Assembly: GCF_900167945.1 (NCBI RefSeq)
Contig: NZ_FUZA01000001.1
Location: forward strand, 1,612,001 to 1,676,000
Direction of reading: 5' to 3'
Source: Dyadobacter psychrophilus
Lineage (GTDB): Bacteria > Bacteroidota > Bacteroidia > Cytophagales > Spirosomataceae
DNA length: 64,000 nt
This document shows, piece by piece, positions 56,420 to 64,000 of this stretch (the first letter of the stretch is position 1; the number at the start of each line of letters is the position of its first letter). A program made the position numbers and the translations under genes. The notes beneath the pieces were generated by a model, which searched no databases, was not told the DNA's origin, and was given only the letters and a program-made list of their open reading frames with translations.

Positions 56420-57739
56420 ATGGATAACAATCAAATCGTTACAGCGCTTTTTGACGCTGTACAAAACAATAATCTGGACATTGCCGGCGCAGACAAAAAA
56501 TTTTACACCAAACTTGTTCTGCACGCTGCCGAAATTCGTGATCTATACACACAACTATATAATGATCACCCCGAGTTTGGCACCAACTTTACAAAGTTGA
56601 TAGAAGTGCTGATTTCCGCACATCTTAACCGCCCACAGGAATTAAAAGACCGCGATAACAAGAAGCCCGAAAACTGGTATATCAGTAACGAACTCGCTGG
56701 AATGAGCATTCATATGGACCGGTTCAGTGGCGGTCTGAATGCACTGCGAGACAAATTTCCCTATTTCCAAGATCTCGGGATCAATGTGCTTCACCTCATC
56801 AATGCGGGAACAAATCTTAACGAAATAAGAGCTGCCATGCATCAAAATGGCATGTCCCTTATGTTGGATTTGAGTCAAAATAACCAAGCAATTTCTGATT
56901 GTACCAATCCCGCTGGATTAGTAAAGCTATTAGAAGAAATTTTCACCCAGGCTAATGTCGGAGTGGATATTTTACGGATTGATGTTGCTGATTTTAAAGA
57001 AAACCAATTTCATATCCATACCATTTTCCAGTTAGTTAAACAATGTTTGCAGGTTACATCGCCAGGAATGGCCCTGGCGGTTTCAGCAATTGGTTCAGCA
57101 GAAGAAGCGATGACGTTTTTTGGTGAAGGCCGATATATGGCTAAGGAAGCTGATTTTGTATACAATACCACGCAAACGGCCCTGCAACGGGATGCGCTGG
57201 CTTCCGGGCAGGTTACTGAGATGGCGGAAGCGGAGGTTCTTATGCTGAATAAACCGTTCGGTACAACCTGGATCACATCTGCAAGTAATGTCGGTAACAC
57301 AGGTAACTCTTCCGCTTCCCTTCAACAAATACTGCTCATGCAAGCCAATTGTTTCTTAATTGGCGGACTTCCGATGCTGTCTTACCAGGATGAGTTGGAA
57401 GGCACAATTGAAAGCAAGATTTTTTCCGGAATTAAAAAATTGCTCACAATCCGGAAAAGGCTGAATGTGGTTGCTGATACAAAAAATACGCGCTGGCTGC
57501 CCCGGCACAATATCCACATTGCGGGTTTCGTACGAAATGGTCGCGAAAAGGCGCTCTATTGTATTTTCAATTACAGCAACGAAAGCGCATATTTAACGTG
57601 GCACTCATTTCGGCACAATGGTTTGGCGCCTGAAAAATTGTATGACCATTGGCGTGAAGATTACTATGAACCCGGCAGTGACGCCGAATTTTTGGTGATC
57701 GAACCTTATGGATTTTATCTGCTTGAAGTAGTGGCCTGA
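56420..57739 (+). CDS. Degenerate amylosucrase-like GH13 protein
   Basis: The protein has 439 residues and resembles amylosucrase (sucrose glucosyltransferase, GH13 subfamily 4) but is about 200 residues shorter. The N-terminal helical region (residues 1-85) and M-D-R-F-S-G-G-L-N-A-L-R are recognisable, then F-P-Y-F-Q-D-L-G-I-N-V-L-H-L-I. A large part of the barrel, including the first conserved Asp/Asn-His region, is missing. Of the catalytic residues, Asp188 (I-L-R-I-D-V) matches the nucleophile. The acid/base Glu is replaced (around Ser222, L-A-V-S-A-I-G), and the H-D-D-I-G motif is replaced by S-N-V-G-N near 289-293. G-G-L-P-M-L-S-Y-Q-D-E-L near the end is retained. It is probably not an active glycosidase and may bind carbohydrate. 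Confidence 0.72.
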   Translation: MDNNQIVTALFDAVQNNNLDIAGADKKFYTKLVLHAAEIRDLYTQLYNDHPEFGTNFTKLIEVLISAHLNRPQELKDRDNKKPENWYISNELAGMSIHMDRFSGGLNALRDKFPYFQDLGINVLHLINAGTNLNEIRAAMHQNGMSLMLDLSQNNQAISDCTNPAGLVKLLEEIFTQANVGVDILRIDVADFKENQFHIHTIFQLVKQCLQVTSPGMALAVSAIGSAEEAMTFFGEGRYMAKEADFVYNTTQTALQRDALASGQVTEMAEAEVLMLNKPFGTTWITSASNVGNTGNSSASLQQILLMQANCFLIGGLPMLSYQDELEGTIESKIFSGIKKLLTIRKRLNVVADTKNTRWLPRHNIHIAGFVRNGREKALYCIFNYSNESAYLTWHSFRHNGLAPEKLYDHWREDYYEPGSDAEFLVIEPYGFYLLEVVA

Positions 57740-57820
57740 ATAACCTAGTAAAATTTCTACATTCTACCTGAAATTATTCAAAGAAATTGTATCTTCCGAG
57801 AAAAAATATACTCCTCAGGC

Positions 57821-60800
57821 ATGAAAAAACTTTTACTAGCTTACTTTTTGCTTTCCTCCTTTATTAGTCAGGCTCAGTCATATAAGTCGCTTCCAGGTAA
57901 GATTGAGGCGGAGGATTACACCACAATGAACTCAGTAGGCACTGAGGGCACATCAGACATAGACGGCGGCCAGAATGTTGGCTGGATTCAGGATGGCAGC
58001 TGGATGGATTATGACGTGAATGCGACCGTCGCAGGTTACTACACATTCCGTTTTAGAGTTGCCAACGGGTACAGTCCGGAAGCTATGCTTTCGGTGAAAA
58101 ATGCCAATGGCGACATGCTTGGACAGCGCATTTTGCCAGAAACCGGCGGCATGCAGAACTACACGACCGTTAGCTTTGTAGCGTTGCTTCCGCAAGGCAA
58201 CCAGACATTAAGAATTTTCGCAGAAAAGGGCGGTTTTAACTTCAACTGGTTTGAAGGATCCGCATCACGCAATGTTTCCGGGAGGATAGAGGCAGAAGAT
58301 TTCGATGCTGTAAGCGATGTCCGGACGGAGACAACGGCTGATACGGACGGAAATCTTAATGTGGGTTATATTGACGATGGCGATTATTTGGATTATAACA
58401 TTAAACTCGCATCAGGCGGCACTTACACGGCCAATTTCAGGATTGCCAATAGTTATGGTTCAGGTGTTATTGAAATAAAAAACGGCAGCGGAACATTGCT
58501 GGGACAGCTGAATGTGCCGCAAACAGGCGGCTGGCAAAATTGGGCCACTATCAGCACACAACTAACATTGCCAGCAGGAAGTCAGGTTATCCGCCTGGCA
58601 ACTCCCCAGGGTGCATTCAATTTTAACTGGTTTGAACTCGTTTCCCAGGGCGAACCAACCATCGGTACAGCATTGCCTGCAAGAATGCAGGCTGAAAGTT
58701 TTGACGCGTCCAACAACATTGGAACAGAGGCAACCACTGATGACGGCGGCGGTGAAAATGTAGGCTGGATCCAGGACGACAGTTGGATGGAATACAAGGT
58801 GAACTCCGCTGAGCAAGGCATTTACACTTTCAGTTATCGCGTGGCAAATGGTTATAGTCCCGAAGCCTCTTTCGCTTTAAAAAAGGGCGACGGAACGGAA
58901 CTCGGCCGCATTACGGTCCCACAAACGGGTGGCATGCAGGGCTGGCGAACCGTTAATATGCTGGCAGCACTGCCCGCAGGAAACGAAACATTAAAAATAC
59001 AGTCATTGAAAAGCGGCTGGAATTTTAACTGGTTTGAAGCCAAAGCATCGCGCCCGCTTACGGGCAGAATGGAAGCCGAAACATTTGACCTCGCCAGCGA
59101 CGTGAGAACGGAAGAAACCTCCGACACAGACGGCGGCTCAGCGGTCACTTACATTGACGACGCCGACTGGCTCGATTACAATGTGAAGATTGCAGCGGCT
59201 GGCGCTTATACCATCGGTTTCCGGATTTCTAATAGTTATGGAAACGGCCTTATTGAGATCAAAAATGGCGCTGGCAACGTCCTTGGAAACATTAATGTTC
59301 CGCAAACAGGCGGCTGGAACAATTACAGCACAATCCGCACGACGGTTAACCTTCCAGCCGGCAGTCAGATTTTACGAATTTATGCAAACCGCGGTGCGTT
59401 CAATCTGAACTGGTTTGAAATCACAACAGGCACCGTTCAGGAACAATCGACCATTACATTTGGCGAGCTTGGTACCAAAGGTTTGCAGGAAGGAACATTT
59501 AATCTCGTTGCCAGTAGCAATAACATTGAGTCGCCCATTACTTTTTCTTCTTCCAACACCGCAGTAGCGACCGTTTCTAATGCCACCGGCGTTTGGAAAG
59601 CAACACTTGTTGGCGCGGGACAAACTACAATAATCGCTTCGCAAAGCGCAAGCGAGCATTATCTGCAAGCGGAAAATGTGAGCAGAGATTTGACAGTTAC
59701 GGAACAATCCACCCCAACAGATCCGATTGCCGGAGCCAAAATTATTCTCGATCCGAAACGCTGGTACCAGCTGACCAACGCCGCCAACGGATTGGAAGGC
59801 CTTTTTGATGGTAACACTCAAGCGGATGTGCTGACAGGCTGGGGAAAGGCAATTGACTATTATGACGCTTATTATCCGCTTAAAGATGGTGAGCAAATCA
59901 CATTGGAAAGTGTTAAATTTTTCGATTTTACAGGTTCGACAGAAAATCAACCGTTTATATTGTCTGTGATTGACGATCAATGGAACCGCATTCAGGTGGC
60001 AACATTCACTGGTTCCGTTTATAATGGCTGGGTGGGACCTTATCCAGACAGAGCTTCAAACAATCAATTCACGCTGGACGCGCCTGTTTCCAACATTCGT
60101 TATCTCGTTTTAACAATTCCAAATCTGCTTCCTACCGAATTGGAACTGTATGGAAGTTACACGCCAGCACCTCCATCCAACGCGCCGGGACGAACAAAGA
60201 ACATCCGGTTAAAGGATCTGCTGGGCGTGAATGGTTATGAATGGAATTTCCAGGATGGCGCTCATACCGAATCGCTTGTAGAGTCGAAAGTGACCGCTGC
60301 CAAAAGTTTTTCCGGTTTCAGACATTATATGGATTGGGAAAAACTGGAATCCAGAGAAGGCGTTTTCTCTTATAACCCGACATTGAGCGGAAGCTGGAAT
60401 TATGACCTGATTTATGAAAGATTAAAACAGGAAAACATTGAAGTGCTGGCCTGCCTTAAAACGCTTCCAGGCTGGATGCTGGCCTCTTACCCCGAAGGAG
60501 AAAGAGATTCCGAGAACGTGCCGGTTCGCTATGGAAAGGATTTCAAAGATCCGCTTTCCTACATCGAGCAAGCCAAAGTTGCTTTCCAATATGTTGCACG
60601 TTACGGCAGCAATGTGAATGTTGATCCATCATTATTGAAAGTGGATACGATTCCAAGATGGTTTGGCGATTATGCCAATACAGTAAAAATTGGCCTGGAT
60701 CTGATCAAATACATTGAATGCGATAACGAGCGTGACAAATGGTGGAAAGGCAGAAAAGGTTACCAGACTGCACGCGAATATGCAGCCAATATTTCTGCAT

Positions 60801-61981
60801 TCTACGATGGGCATAAAAACACGATGGGCGCAGGCGTAGGTGTGAAAAATGCCGACCCAAATATGAAGGTCGTTATCGCAGGAATGGTTACAGGCCCGGA
60901 TTATCTTAAAGGAATGGTTGACTGGTGTAAGGAATTCAGAGGTTACCGCCCGGACGGCAGTGTAAACCTTTGCTGGGACGTTGTCAATTTCCACCTTTAT
61001 ACGGATGATGCTTCATCAAACCAAAGCGGCACTTCCACGCGTGGAGTGGCTCCTGAGGTTGGTAATGCACATATCACGCTTGATAATTTTGTAAAGACTT
61101 CCAAAGAAATGTCTCAGGATATGCCGGTTTGGATCACGGAAGCGGGTTATGATCTAACGCAAACCAGCCCGTTGAAAGCGATCCCTATTGGCGATAAATC
61201 TCCGATGCAAACACAAGCAGACTGGATCCTGCGCACGTCGCTATTTTCTGCCCGTCATGGGATCGAAAAGATTTTTTATTATCAAATGTATGATGATAAC
61301 CCTGCCTGGGGATGGATGTTTGGTTCTTCGGGGCTATTAAACGACGATCAGTCGCGCAGACCGGTTTCAGATTATTTTATTCAAACCAAAAACCTGTTTG
61401 GTGATTACATTTACAAAGAAACCATTCATGCTGACCCGGTTGTGGATCGCTATGAGCTGAACGGAAAATCGCTGTTCATACTGGCTATCCCCGACGAAGT
61501 GGGCCGCACAGCGGAGTATACTATTGATTTAGGTGAAACTGGCGTTGCGAAAATTTATACACCCACTGCCGGAAGCGATTACATGGCCATGCAGGAAAAA
61601 GGCATTGTGGATGGAAAAGTGACAGTTACGGTTACAGAAACACCGATTTTCGTGATTGCTTCAAGTGCTCAAAATGCCCGGACCGCAGCCGCAGCGCCGG
61701 AGTTAATTAACGAATTGCCTCTGCATGAAGATGTAAATGTTTTCCCAAATCCGGCAGCAGATTTTATCAACATTGAATTGGCAAATGAAAATAGCGCAAA
61801 TGTTGAGTTGAAACTTTTTGACGCAAAGACAGGAAGACTTTATAAAAACGGTTATCTACAAAAACAATCAAATAAATTATCCCATAAGCTTGATTTGACA
61901 CATTTGCCGGTTGGCACTTACATTATCGAGGTGAAGCAGGGAAATCAAAGCACATTCCGCAAAGTGGCAAAAGTGCTTTAA
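57821..61981 (+). CDS. Large secreted glycosidase-like protein: four CBM6 domains, GH-A barrel, T9SS tail
   Basis: The protein has 1386 residues with a signal peptide (cleavage near S-Q-A-Q-S). Four CBM6-type carbohydrate-binding domains run from about residues 28, 155, 287 and 416 (I-E-A-E-D-Y, then I-Q-D-G-S-W-M-D-Y and F-N-F-N-W-F-E). An Ig-like segment (about 543) and a galactose-binding-like domain (about 636) follow. The (beta/alpha)8 domain starts near 791, with likely acid/base Glu970 (C-D-N-E-R-D) and nucleophile Glu1107 (V-W-I-T-E-A-G-Y-D), the clan GH-A pattern. A T9SS type A tail ends the protein (about 1306-1386, N-V-F-P-N-P-A-A-D). It should bind and cut a polysaccharide at the cell surface; the substrate is unknown. 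Confidence 0.87.
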   Translation: MKKLLLAYFLLSSFISQAQSYKSLPGKIEAEDYTTMNSVGTEGTSDIDGGQNVGWIQDGSWMDYDVNATVAGYYTFRFRVANGYSPEAMLSVKNANGDMLGQRILPETGGMQNYTTVSFVALLPQGNQTLRIFAEKGGFNFNWFEGSASRNVSGRIEAEDFDAVSDVRTETTADTDGNLNVGYIDDGDYLDYNIKLASGGTYTANFRIANSYGSGVIEIKNGSGTLLGQLNVPQTGGWQNWATISTQLTLPAGSQVIRLATPQGAFNFNWFELVSQGEPTIGTALPARMQAESFDASNNIGTEATTDDGGGENVGWIQDDSWMEYKVNSAEQGIYTFSYRVANGYSPEASFALKKGDGTELGRITVPQTGGMQGWRTVNMLAALPAGNETLKIQSLKSGWNFNWFEAKASRPLTGRMEAETFDLASDVRTEETSDTDGGSAVTYIDDADWLDYNVKIAAAGAYTIGFRISNSYGNGLIEIKNGAGNVLGNINVPQTGGWNNYSTIRTTVNLPAGSQILRIYANRGAFNLNWFEITTGTVQEQSTITFGELGTKGLQEGTFNLVASSNNIESPITFSSSNTAVATVSNATGVWKATLVGAGQTTIIASQSASEHYLQAENVSRDLTVTEQSTPTDPIAGAKIILDPKRWYQLTNAANGLEGLFDGNTQADVLTGWGKAIDYYDAYYPLKDGEQITLESVKFFDFTGSTENQPFILSVIDDQWNRIQVATFTGSVYNGWVGPYPDRASNNQFTLDAPVSNIRYLVLTIPNLLPTELELYGSYTPAPPSNAPGRTKNIRLKDLLGVNGYEWNFQDGAHTESLVESKVTAAKSFSGFRHYMDWEKLESREGVFSYNPTLSGSWNYDLIYERLKQENIEVLACLKTLPGWMLASYPEGERDSENVPVRYGKDFKDPLSYIEQAKVAFQYVARYGSNVNVDPSLLKVDTIPRWFGDYANTVKIGLDLIKYIECDNERDKWWKGRKGYQTAREYAANISAFYDGHKNTMGAGVGVKNADPNMKVVIAGMVTGPDYLKGMVDWCKEFRGYRPDGSVNLCWDVVNFHLYTDDASSNQSGTSTRGVAPEVGNAHITLDNFVKTSKEMSQDMPVWITEAGYDLTQTSPLKAIPIGDKSPMQTQADWILRTSLFSARHGIEKIFYYQMYDDNPAWGWMFGSSGLLNDDQSRRPVSDYFIQTKNLFGDYIYKETIHADPVVDRYELNGKSLFILAIPDEVGRTAEYTIDLGETGVAKIYTPTAGSDYMAMQEKGIVDGKVTVTVTETPIFVIASSAQNARTAAAAPELINELPLHEDVNVFPNPAADFINIELANENSANVELKLFDAKTGRLYKNGYLQKQSNKLSHKLDLTHLPVGTYIIEVKQGNQSTFRKVAKVL

Positions 61982-62985
61982 TAATGGGGCACCCCGCGGT
62001 TCGCCATCCTGCTTCCATCCAGCCTGGAAATATTGAACTTATCCCGATATTCCTTCGGCGTAACGCCTGTGCTCTTTTTAAAAAGTTGTCGAAACGATTT
62101 GAGATCATTATAGCCTGAGTTCAACATCACTTCAAGCACGCTTTGATCTGTTTGTGCGAGAAGTTTTTTGGCAGCCTCTATGCGCGTTCTTTGTAAATAT
62201 TCAATCGGTGTAACCCCAACTGCCTGCTTGAACCGCCGCACCACATTGCGCCTGCTGGCCGGAATATCCTGGATCAAAGCCTCAATCGTGCTCCCCTCCT
62301 GATATTCCTTTTCAATTTTCTGCTGGGCCATGTTTACCAAACCGTCCCCATGGTCCAGCGAAGGTGAAAATGTCCCGAAATAAGTCTGCTGCTCACGGTC
62401 CATATCAATCGCAAACATTTTAGCAGTGCGAAGGGTCAACTCCTTGCCGCAAAATCTCTGGATCAAATAAAGCATTAAATGAAAACTGCTCGTCGCGCCG
62501 CCGCTTGTGTAGATGCCATGGTCATCCGTTACAACAGCATCGCTTTTCATAATTACTTCCGGGAAGTTTGAAGCCAGCGCCATCGCGGCGTCAATGTGCG
62601 TTGTGGCCTCTTTTCCATTCAGTAAACCTGCCGCTGCGAGCAAGAAGGCACCCGTACAAAAGCTCGCAATTTCAGCCCCGTTCTTGTATTGATCCCAAAG
62701 CCACGGAATACAAATCTGGTTTTTCGCAATCGAAGCTTTTAAATCACCCGCACCGAAAGCCGGCACTAAAATGAGATTTTGCTGCTCTGCCAAAGTCACC
62801 GAGCTGATTTCATAGGCTCCGTAAAACTGAGGCGGATTGATGTCTGGTGAGAAAAGATTAATATTGAAAAAGGGAGCGCCGTGCTCCCGCTCGTAAAACA
62901 TGTTTGCTGATTCAAAAACATCCAGGATAGCCGCTACACTTAGCAAACGATGCTTATTTGTAATCAAAAGACCTAACTGTATCAT
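61978..62985 (-). CDS. GlxA-type transcriptional regulator (DJ-1/PfpI-AraC)
   Basis: The protein has 335 residues. Residues 1-175 or so form a DJ-1/PfpI-like class I amidotransferase fold with Cys110 in A-S-F-C-T-G-A-F-L-L-A-A-A-G-L-L. Residues 225-325 or so form the AraC/XylS DNA-binding domain (two helix-turn-helix units; N-S-G-Y-N-D-L-K-S-F-R-Q-L-F-K and T-P-K-E-Y-R). Such proteins are activators that sense small ligands. The stop overlaps the stop of the convergent glycosidase gene by three to four bases. Confidence 0.93.
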   Translation of the reverse strand: MIQLGLLITNKHRLLSVAAILDVFESANMFYEREHGAPFFNINLFSPDINPPQFYGAYEISSVTLAEQQNLILVPAFGAGDLKASIAKNQICIPWLWDQYKNGAEIASFCTGAFLLAAAGLLNGKEATTHIDAAMALASNFPEVIMKSDAVVTDDHGIYTSGGATSSFHLMLYLIQRFCGKELTLRTAKMFAIDMDREQQTYFGTFSPSLDHGDGLVNMAQQKIEKEYQEGSTIEALIQDIPASRRNVVRRFKQAVGVTPIEYLQRTRIEAAKKLLAQTDQSVLEVMLNSGYNDLKSFRQLFKKSTGVTPKEYRDKFNISRLDGSRMANRGVPHY

Positions 62986-63130
62986 TGTTTTAACGATTTA
63001 AGCAAAGTGCGGGACAATATACTGTTTTTTTGTCTCAAATGCCCCTGCTAGTTGACCGTTTGAAGCCAGCTTGTTACAAATTCTGTCCTTATTTTTGTTT
63101 TAAACTAAAATCGAATATTAACATTAATGG

Positions 63131-63183
63131 CATGGATGCATAAGTGGGCCTAAAAAGCATTAGTGGAAATCCGTGCATCCGTG
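63131..63183 (+). repeat. Possible structured leader or dispersed repeat before the DUF1579 gene
   Basis: CATGGATGCA (63131-63140) can pair with TGCATCCGTG (63174-63183) with one wobble. The 3' side also holds a direct repeat, ATCCGTG-C-ATCCGTG (63169-63175 and 63177-63183). The phrase resembles short dispersed repeats seen in many bacterial genomes; I cannot check copy number from one window. Confidence 0.35.
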
Positions 63184-63200
63184 GCAAAAATCCGAAACTT

Positions 63201-63698
63201 ATGAGCAAATCAAAATTCGAAACATCTCTGGAATCAGGCGTTCACAATCAGTTGCAATCTCTCGTCGGAAGTTGGAAAGGAACCACTAAAACGTGGTTCG
63301 AACCGGGAGTAGTAGCCGACGAATCACCAATGGAAGGAACTATCCGGTCTATCCTGGGAGGCAGATTCGTCATCCACGAATACAATGGATCATTAACCGA
63401 TCAGCCATTTGAAGGCATTGCCATTTACGGCCACGATATCCCAAACAACAATTTCCAGTCCGCCTGGATCGACAGTTTCCATATGGGCACCGGGATCATG
63501 TTATCCAGCGGCGCTCCCACAACATCCGGCTTTTCCGTACTAGGCAGTTACGGCGGCCCTGATTTCCCCGAACCCTGGGGCTGGCGAACCGTTGTCGAAC
63601 TTCTGGACAATGACAACCTCATCATCACAGCTTACAACATTTCACCAGAAGGCCAGGAAGACAAGGCTACGGAGACGGTTTATAAGCGAGTTGGGTGA
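63201..63698 (+). CDS. DUF1579-family protein
   Basis: The protein has 165 residues from the ATG at 63201; the frame runs 19 codons further up into a repeat-like leader without homology. Motifs L-V-G-S-W-K-G-T-T, L-G-G-R-F-V-I-H-E-Y and F-E-G-I-A-I-Y-G-H-D with S-A-W-I-D-S-F-H are those of DUF1579, a beta-barrel family that resembles lipocalin-like binders. No signal peptide is present, so it should be cytoplasmic. The stop codon lies inside a strong hairpin. The function is unknown. Confidence 0.85.
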   Translation: MSKSKFETSLESGVHNQLQSLVGSWKGTTKTWFEPGVVADESPMEGTIRSILGGRFVIHEYNGSLTDQPFEGIAIYGHDIPNNNFQSAWIDSFHMGTGIMLSSGAPTTSGFSVLGSYGGPDFPEPWGWRTVVELLDNDNLIITAYNISPEGQEDKATETVYKRVG

Positions 63699-63737
63699 TC
63701 AATTGGGCAGACAGTGTCTGCCCAATTGATCACCCAA
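63691..63737. repeat. Near-perfect 47-nt hairpin overlapping the DUF1579 stop codon
   Basis: Arms of 22 bp (63691-63712 and 63716-63737) are perfect inverted copies with a 3-base loop (AGT). The TGA stop of the DUF1579 gene (63696-63698) lies inside the left arm. No T-run follows on either side, so it is not a classical terminator. It could stabilise the mRNA 3' end or be a small mobile or regulatory palindrome. Confidence 0.8.
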
Positions 63738-63785
63738 TGGCACGGATTTGTTAACCATCGGTAAGAGGTTACAAATCTGCTAAAA

Positions 63786-64000
63786 ATGAATTACTTGATC
63801 CGACTTTTGATTGTGTTGGTGGTTGTGGGGTTTGTCGTTTCCTGTAAGCCCGTTCCGGTTTCGCATTGGTTTCCGGTGACACCGCGGGAACATTATGAGA
63901 AAGAGCTCTTTAAGGCCAAAATGGAGAAGACCGCAGCTGGCCAAACCTGGTTCAGCGTTGGTGAGGCCGTTTTGAATGATTCACTGTTTTCCCTTGCCCC
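63786..64000 (+). CDS. Lipoprotein, N-terminal fragment cut by the window edge
   Basis: The frame is open from the ATG at 63786 to the window end (71 full codons). The signal is M-N-Y-L-I-R-L-L-I-V with lipobox V-V-S-C20, followed by K-P-V-P. After the signal the sequence P-R-E-H-Y-E-K-E-L-F-K-A-K and A-A-G-Q-T-W-F-S-V-G-E-A-V-L-N-D-S-L resembles, weakly, the N-termini of Bacteroidota lipoproteins with a downstream M23 peptidase domain; this cannot be tested here. Confidence 0.6.
   Translation, partial: MNYLIRLLIVLVVVGFVVSCKPVPVSHWFPVTPREHYEKELFKAKMEKTAAGQTWFSVGEAVLNDSLFSLA

Overview
The window comes from a Bacteroidota genome, most likely a Cytophagales bacterium of the Dyadobacter/Spirosoma type; the genus is inference. 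The reasons are SusC/SusD with an ECF sigma/FecR pair, several C-terminal type IX secretion (T9SS) sorting domains, Cys-Asp/Glu-rich lipoprotein N-termini, LytS/LytTR signalling, and promoter-like octamers of the Bacteroidota TAnnTTTG type. There are no rRNA genes, tRNAs, insertion sequences or CRISPR arrays that I can see. The window opens inside an asparagine-synthase-like gene and closes inside a lipoprotein gene.

Layout. 1-6.8 kb: 3' end of an asparagine-synthase-like gene, then two tandem secreted C25 (gingipain/PorU-like) peptidases with T9SS tails. 7.1-10.8 kb: a collagen-like lipoprotein, malate:quinone oxidoreductase and a C1q-type surface protein broken by a one-base frameshift. 10.8-27.8 kb: a long minus-strand nutrient-uptake and sugar block. 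It holds an ECF sigma factor, a FecR anti-sigma factor, SusC with an STN domain, SusD, a PVC-type cytochrome c dehydrogenase-like lipoprotein, an FG-GAP protein and a D-tagatose/psicose 3-epimerase-like enzyme. Upstream of these lie an FG-GAP/T9SS protein, the RhaT sugar symporter and a DUF6786-like lipoprotein. 27.8-30.6 kb: murF and an ahpC-ahpD peroxide-defence pair. 30.7-36.6 kb: small lipoproteins, a PKD/beta-helix lipoprotein and a LytS-LytTR two-component system. 36.9-38.2 kb: ahcY. 38.3-43.0 kb: a giant M4 metallopeptidase followed 3 bp later by a mini-gene that is only a signal peptide plus a T9SS tail. 43.2-47 kb: an MscS channel, a SHOCT-domain protein and a duplicated lipoprotein pair.

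47-53.1 kb is an RND efflux operon (adaptor, permease, TolC) behind an ArsR-family repressor gene, with a perfect 11-bp-arm palindrome between repressor and pump genes. 53.2-56 kb holds a higBA toxin-antitoxin pair with two TTTCA-N5-TGAAA operator-like sites, and an OmpR/histidine-kinase pair. 56-62 kb holds a proline-rich small protein, an amylosucrase-like GH13 protein that has lost two of three catalytic residues, and a 1386-residue secreted glycosidase with an ABAB array of CBM6 domains. The window ends with a GlxA-type regulator, a DUF1579 protein and the start of a lipoprotein.

I found no single system that I can call new with confidence. The best leads are the peptidase plus separate sorting-tail pair, the degenerate amylosucrase, the paired DNA operators (ArsR and HigA), and a 47-nt near-perfect hairpin that overlaps a stop codon.
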